Source of the DNA: Actinomortierella ambigua
Taxonomy: Eukaryota; Mortierellomycota; Mortierellomycetes; Mortierellales; Mortierellaceae
DNA: 17,943 nt
Assembly: GCA_016098155.1 (NCBI GenBank)
Contig: JAAAJB010000668.1
Coordinates: 1-17,943 of the forward strand
Direction: 5' to 3'
Shown here: in pieces, positions 15,167-17,943 of the stretch
Numbering within the stretch: the first letter of the stretch is position 1
How the letters are laid out: the number at the start of each line of letters is the position of its first letter
Translations under genes and position numbers: made by a program
The notes under the pieces: generated by a model
Databases searched by the model: none
What the model saw: the letters and a program-made list of their open reading frames with translations, nothing else
What the model was told of the DNA's origin: nothing

Positions 15167-16483
15167 ATGGCTCCTTCTCAGTACACCAACAAGCGCGTCC
15201 TCATCTCTCAGATCCCTGAAGGTGTTTCTCCAAGCACTTCGCACTTCCGTACCGTCAGCCTCGTCCAGGACAAGCCTGAGTTGAAGGATGGCGAGGTCTT
15301 CATCAAGAATCTGACATTCTCGCTGGATCCCTGTAAGAATCGCAAAGAGCGGTGGTGGTAGTGGTAGTAGAGAAGGGGGGAAAGATGGCAAATATTTTCT
15401 CGCGTTCCGTCGACTCATTCTCTTCCTCCACAAACATCATATCCTCGCTCCATTGCTTTACAACCTATCATTAGATATCCGATACGATTTCCCCAAGGGT
15501 GTCTCCGAGTCTCCTGTTGTCGGCCATGCGATCGCCGAGGTGCTCGAATCCAAGAACGCGCGATTCCCCGTGGGGTCCCATGTGTTCTCGTCGGCTGCCT
15601 GGGAGCAGTACACGCATGTCCATGAACCAGAGTTCATCAACGATCTGATGCTCCTGCCAGAGGCTCCAGCCAAGGTCCCCATCGCGGCATTCAACGGTAT
15701 TCTTGGTATTCCTGGATACACCGCCTGGGATGCTCTCCGAGCCAACGGCGATCTCAAGGCTGGCGAGACCATCTACGTCAGCTCCGCTGCTGGGTATGTC
15801 TGGAATGTGTACGATCGAGTGCTGGTGTTTTTGGTGATAAGTCTCCATCAAGGCGCTAACCATGATGCCTGCGACCTTCCTGAATCACTCCATCGCTGTC
15901 ATGTATAATCCTACCTCACCCTCCTTCTCTTGGACAATCAAATAGAACGCTCGGTCAGCTTGTGGGTCAGCTGGCGAAGCGCAAGGGTCTGCGTGTGATT
16001 GGCAGTGCTGGATCGCAGGCCAAGCTCGACTTTCTGAAGAATGAGCTCGGCTACGACGAGGTGTTCAACTACAAGACCGAGGACAAGCGTGCGGCTCTGA
16101 CACGGCTCGTTGGAGAGAAGGGGTTGGACATCTTCTTCGATGTGGTGTTTGACGACACGGTCGAGGTTGCTCTGGACCTGCTCAATCCGCATGGCCGGAT
16201 CCTGTTTGTCGGTCTGTTGTCGGGCCATCAGAACCAGGCTCCACCGGCACCCAAGAACCTGATCAACATCCTGTTCAAGCAGCTCAAGTATGTGGGATAC
16301 CTGGTCTTTGAGCGGTACGAGAACCTGGACCAGTTCTGGGAAGAGGTGACCCCGCTGGTGGCCAGTGGTGCGATCCAGTACAGAGACAACACGCTGGAAG
16401 GCGGTGTCGAGTCGTTGGCGGGGTACTATGTCAAGATGCTGAACGGCGAGTACACCGGCAAGGTCAGCGTGAACCTTGTTTAA
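15167..16483 (+). CDS. NADPH-dependent zinc-free MDR oxidoreductase (alkenal / prostaglandin reductase type)
   Basis: The exons are 15167-15332, 15475-15793 and 15946-16483, with consistent phases, encoding 340 residues. This is the usual length for the leukotriene B4 dehydrogenase / PTGR / CurA branch of medium-chain dehydrogenases. FSLDPYIRYDFP (about 51-62) matches the family's catalytic-domain start. The Rossmann loop is SSAAGTLGQLVGQLAK (158-173), followed by GSAGSQAKLDFLK, whose Lys188 is placed to hold the NADPH 2'-phosphate. DIFFDVV, GRILFVG and a C-terminal YRDNTLEGGVESL...GKVSVNLV complete the pattern. No structural-zinc Cys cluster is present. Such enzymes reduce the C=C bond of reactive enals and enones in the cytosol, protecting against lipid-peroxidation products; the exact substrate cannot be read here. 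The start sits in GCAATGG and begins a typical MAPSQY N-terminus. A frame open upstream to 15026 lies before the expected transcript start. Confidence 0.93.
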
Positions 16484-16562
16484 GGTCGACGCGGCTCCAT
16501 CACTTTTACCACTCCTCCTATATATCGATCTCAAATCTGATATAAACGCACCAAGTCCTGAC

Positions 16563-16568
16563 AATAAA
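16563..16568 (+). terminator. Poly(A) signal AATAAA of the oxidoreductase gene
   Basis: AATAAA lies 80 bases after the stop codon and is followed within 25 bases by a T-rich stretch (CTGCTTTTAAC), a usual downstream layout. Confidence 0.6.
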
Positions 16569-16947
16569 GAGTGTTCTCATCTGCTTTTAACAAATACCAA
16601 ATTCGAGCTATGGATTTGAGTATCCATTCTAGATGTGTAAGAGGAACTAGGTGATGCTGCTCTAGCTGAATCCTTGCGCGATATAAATGGAGCGTTCAGT
16701 CACCACCTGTTCAGTCAATTGAGGTTGCACCACTTGATTGACAAAAGCTACACGGGAGGACTCCCTCTGCCTCATCCACCGCCTTCAAATTCGACCAATT
16801 AGAACTACCTACGCCTAAATATATCTACGTCCGCTCGCGTAACAATATAAAAGTCGTCTGACAATGTGGCAGAACAGAGCTGCCAAGACACGCATCTCGC
16901 ACAAGATTGCTAACGGACTGGCCTACATCTGGTTGTTTATCATTGTG
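16569..16947. other. Intergenic region with orphan TATA boxes
   Basis: No conventional gene is seen. TATAAAT (16682-16688) and a consensus TATAAAAG (16846-16853) both face right but have no recognised plus-strand gene downstream. A 31-codon frame (16864-16959, MWQNRAAKTR... then a hydrophobic IWLFIIVLYC end) overlaps the 3' end of the minus-strand gene. It is reported only as an observation. Confidence 0.4.
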
Positions 16948-17841
16948 CTATATTGCTAGATGTGGGCTATCACCGTCTTGGCCATTCCACTCCAGGACTG
17001 CATCGGCTGGCAGCTTGATGCTATGAAAACGTTTTGTGAGAAACGAACCCAGAACGAGGGTGAGGTGTGAATCCTCCATGCTCTTGATATTGAGCCGGCC
17101 ATTCAGTGTCGAGCTGCTGGATACTGTCGCTGGTTGTTCAGAGTGTCCGTCTCCGCCGTCTCCTTTACTGTTCGCTGCAGTGCTGCTGAAGTGATAGGCC
17201 GGCTTGTTGAGGTGGTTTTGTGAGAAAAGACCCACGAGTTCCGAGCCACTCTTGCTCTTGATGACGGGTTCGCGTTCATCTTGGAGTCCATCTGCCAAGG
17301 GGGCGACATCTAAAGTGCGCTCATATGTCTGTGGTTCGCAACCAGGTGGCTGCAATATACTTGGATCAAAGGATCCTGGCCTACCATTCCACATGGCGCC
17401 ACTCGCAAGCTTTGAATGGGCAAATGTGAGTTTTCTGGCGAGTAATTGTGCTCAATCATCATGAAATACGCTGATACGCAGACACATACCACCAAGATTT
17501 CTTTGTGAGCGATTCCATAAACTTGATCTTCCAAATCAGTGGCGGCAGCTTGCATCTGCTCGAGTAGCTCCACCACATTGGGAAAAGACGACTGCGTTGC
17601 CAAGCAATTCGTGGCACCATATTTGCTTCAGGGTGGCTGTGCAGGTACGAGCCTCAACCTTGTCGAGATCATCATCATCACCATCAGTTTCTTCTGGACG
17701 GAAAGACTTCTCTGTAGGTGTCACGGCCGCCAGGAGACTATTGTTGTAGATGCCGTTCCAAATGTCGTCAAACTTGTCGCCGGCGGCGTTAATCCAGAAC
17801 AACAGAGTGAGGGATTTGTCATCAGGTGGCCAATCCATCAT
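16948..17841 (-). CDS. Uncharacterised protein, tentative three-exon model
   Basis: The minus-strand exons are 17841-17659, 17591-17490 and 17409-16948. All junctions are phase 0, giving 248 residues. The second intron has a good donor (GTG|GTATGT) and acceptor (TTCAAAG). The first intron (67 nt, AAG|GTTGAG to CGCAG) has a weak donor and is chosen because it joins two open frames. The N-terminus, MMDWPPDDKSLTLLFWINAA, then GDKFDDIWNGIY, loosely recalls the Trp-x-x-x-Asp...Leu-Leu...Trp pattern of Myb/SANT-like DNA-binding domains found in fungal and transposon-derived proteins. Next come an acidic patch (DGDDDDLDK), an amphipathic helix (VVELLEQMQAAATDLEDQVY) and a Ser/Gly-rich low-complexity tail. 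The start at 17841 or 17838 follows an in-frame TAG. That TAG could instead be an acceptor (TTAAAATTAG), in which case an upstream exon lies near or beyond the window edge. A decayed gene cannot be excluded. Confidence 0.42.
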
Positions 17842-17943
17842 GAGCAGCTAATTTTAAACCGAGCTTGACATATTTTGCTGGATGATAGACGCGATCACGT
17901 CTGATCTCTCCTTTTTGAAACGAGGGTATGGCGAACTTTGACC

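Overview
This is eukaryotic nuclear DNA, almost certainly from a filamentous fungus. The likely group is the early-diverging Mortierellomycota (Mortierella-like). The grounds are short introns with GTAAGT/GTATGT donors, a trifunctional C1-tetrahydrofolate synthase of fungal type, a Nab2-type poly(A)-binding protein, a large intronless F-box protein with poly-Gln/poly-Glu tracts, and tandem small secreted cysteine-rich proteins. Genus assignment is inference. There is no sign of a virus, a transposase, a CRISPR array or a bacterial operon. All gene models below were built by hand from splice signals and reading-frame phase.

Layout, left to right. (1) 1-2805: two tandem copies of a duplicated unit of about 1.1 kb. 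Each carries one intronless gene for a secreted six-cysteine protein of 97-98 residues (179-472 and 1835-2131). Signal peptide and 3' UTR are well conserved between copies, while the mature protein has diverged strongly. (2) 3321-5807: an 828-residue F-box/leucine-rich protein, one exon. (3) 6030-9164, minus strand: an eight-exon gene for a Nab2/ZC3H14-type nuclear poly(A)-RNA-binding protein with an N-terminal PWI-like fold and six CCCH fingers. It includes a 15-nt microexon. (4) 9165-9763: a divergent intergenic region rich in simple repeats, with a perfect CRE palindrome next to a CCAAT box. (5) 9764/10181-14272, plus strand: a seven-exon trifunctional C1-THF synthase. An in-frame, acid-free N-terminal extension with its own weak-context AUG could create a mitochondrial form beside a cytosolic form. 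(6) 15167-16483, plus: a three-exon NADPH-dependent zinc-independent MDR oxidoreductase behind a TATA box. (7) 16948-17841, minus: a tentative three-exon gene for a protein I do not recognise.

The genes do not form a pathway. They are housekeeping functions (mRNA 3'-end handling, one-carbon metabolism, reactive-carbonyl reduction, ubiquitin-ligase substrate choice) beside a lineage-type secreted protein pair. The most notable observations are the secreted-protein duplication with a rapidly diverging mature region, the microexon and the three-copy IxxRLGxxxD motif in the Nab2-like protein, and two possible routes to alternative C1-THF synthase products (dual start codons, and an intron at the domain junction with a decoy acceptor).
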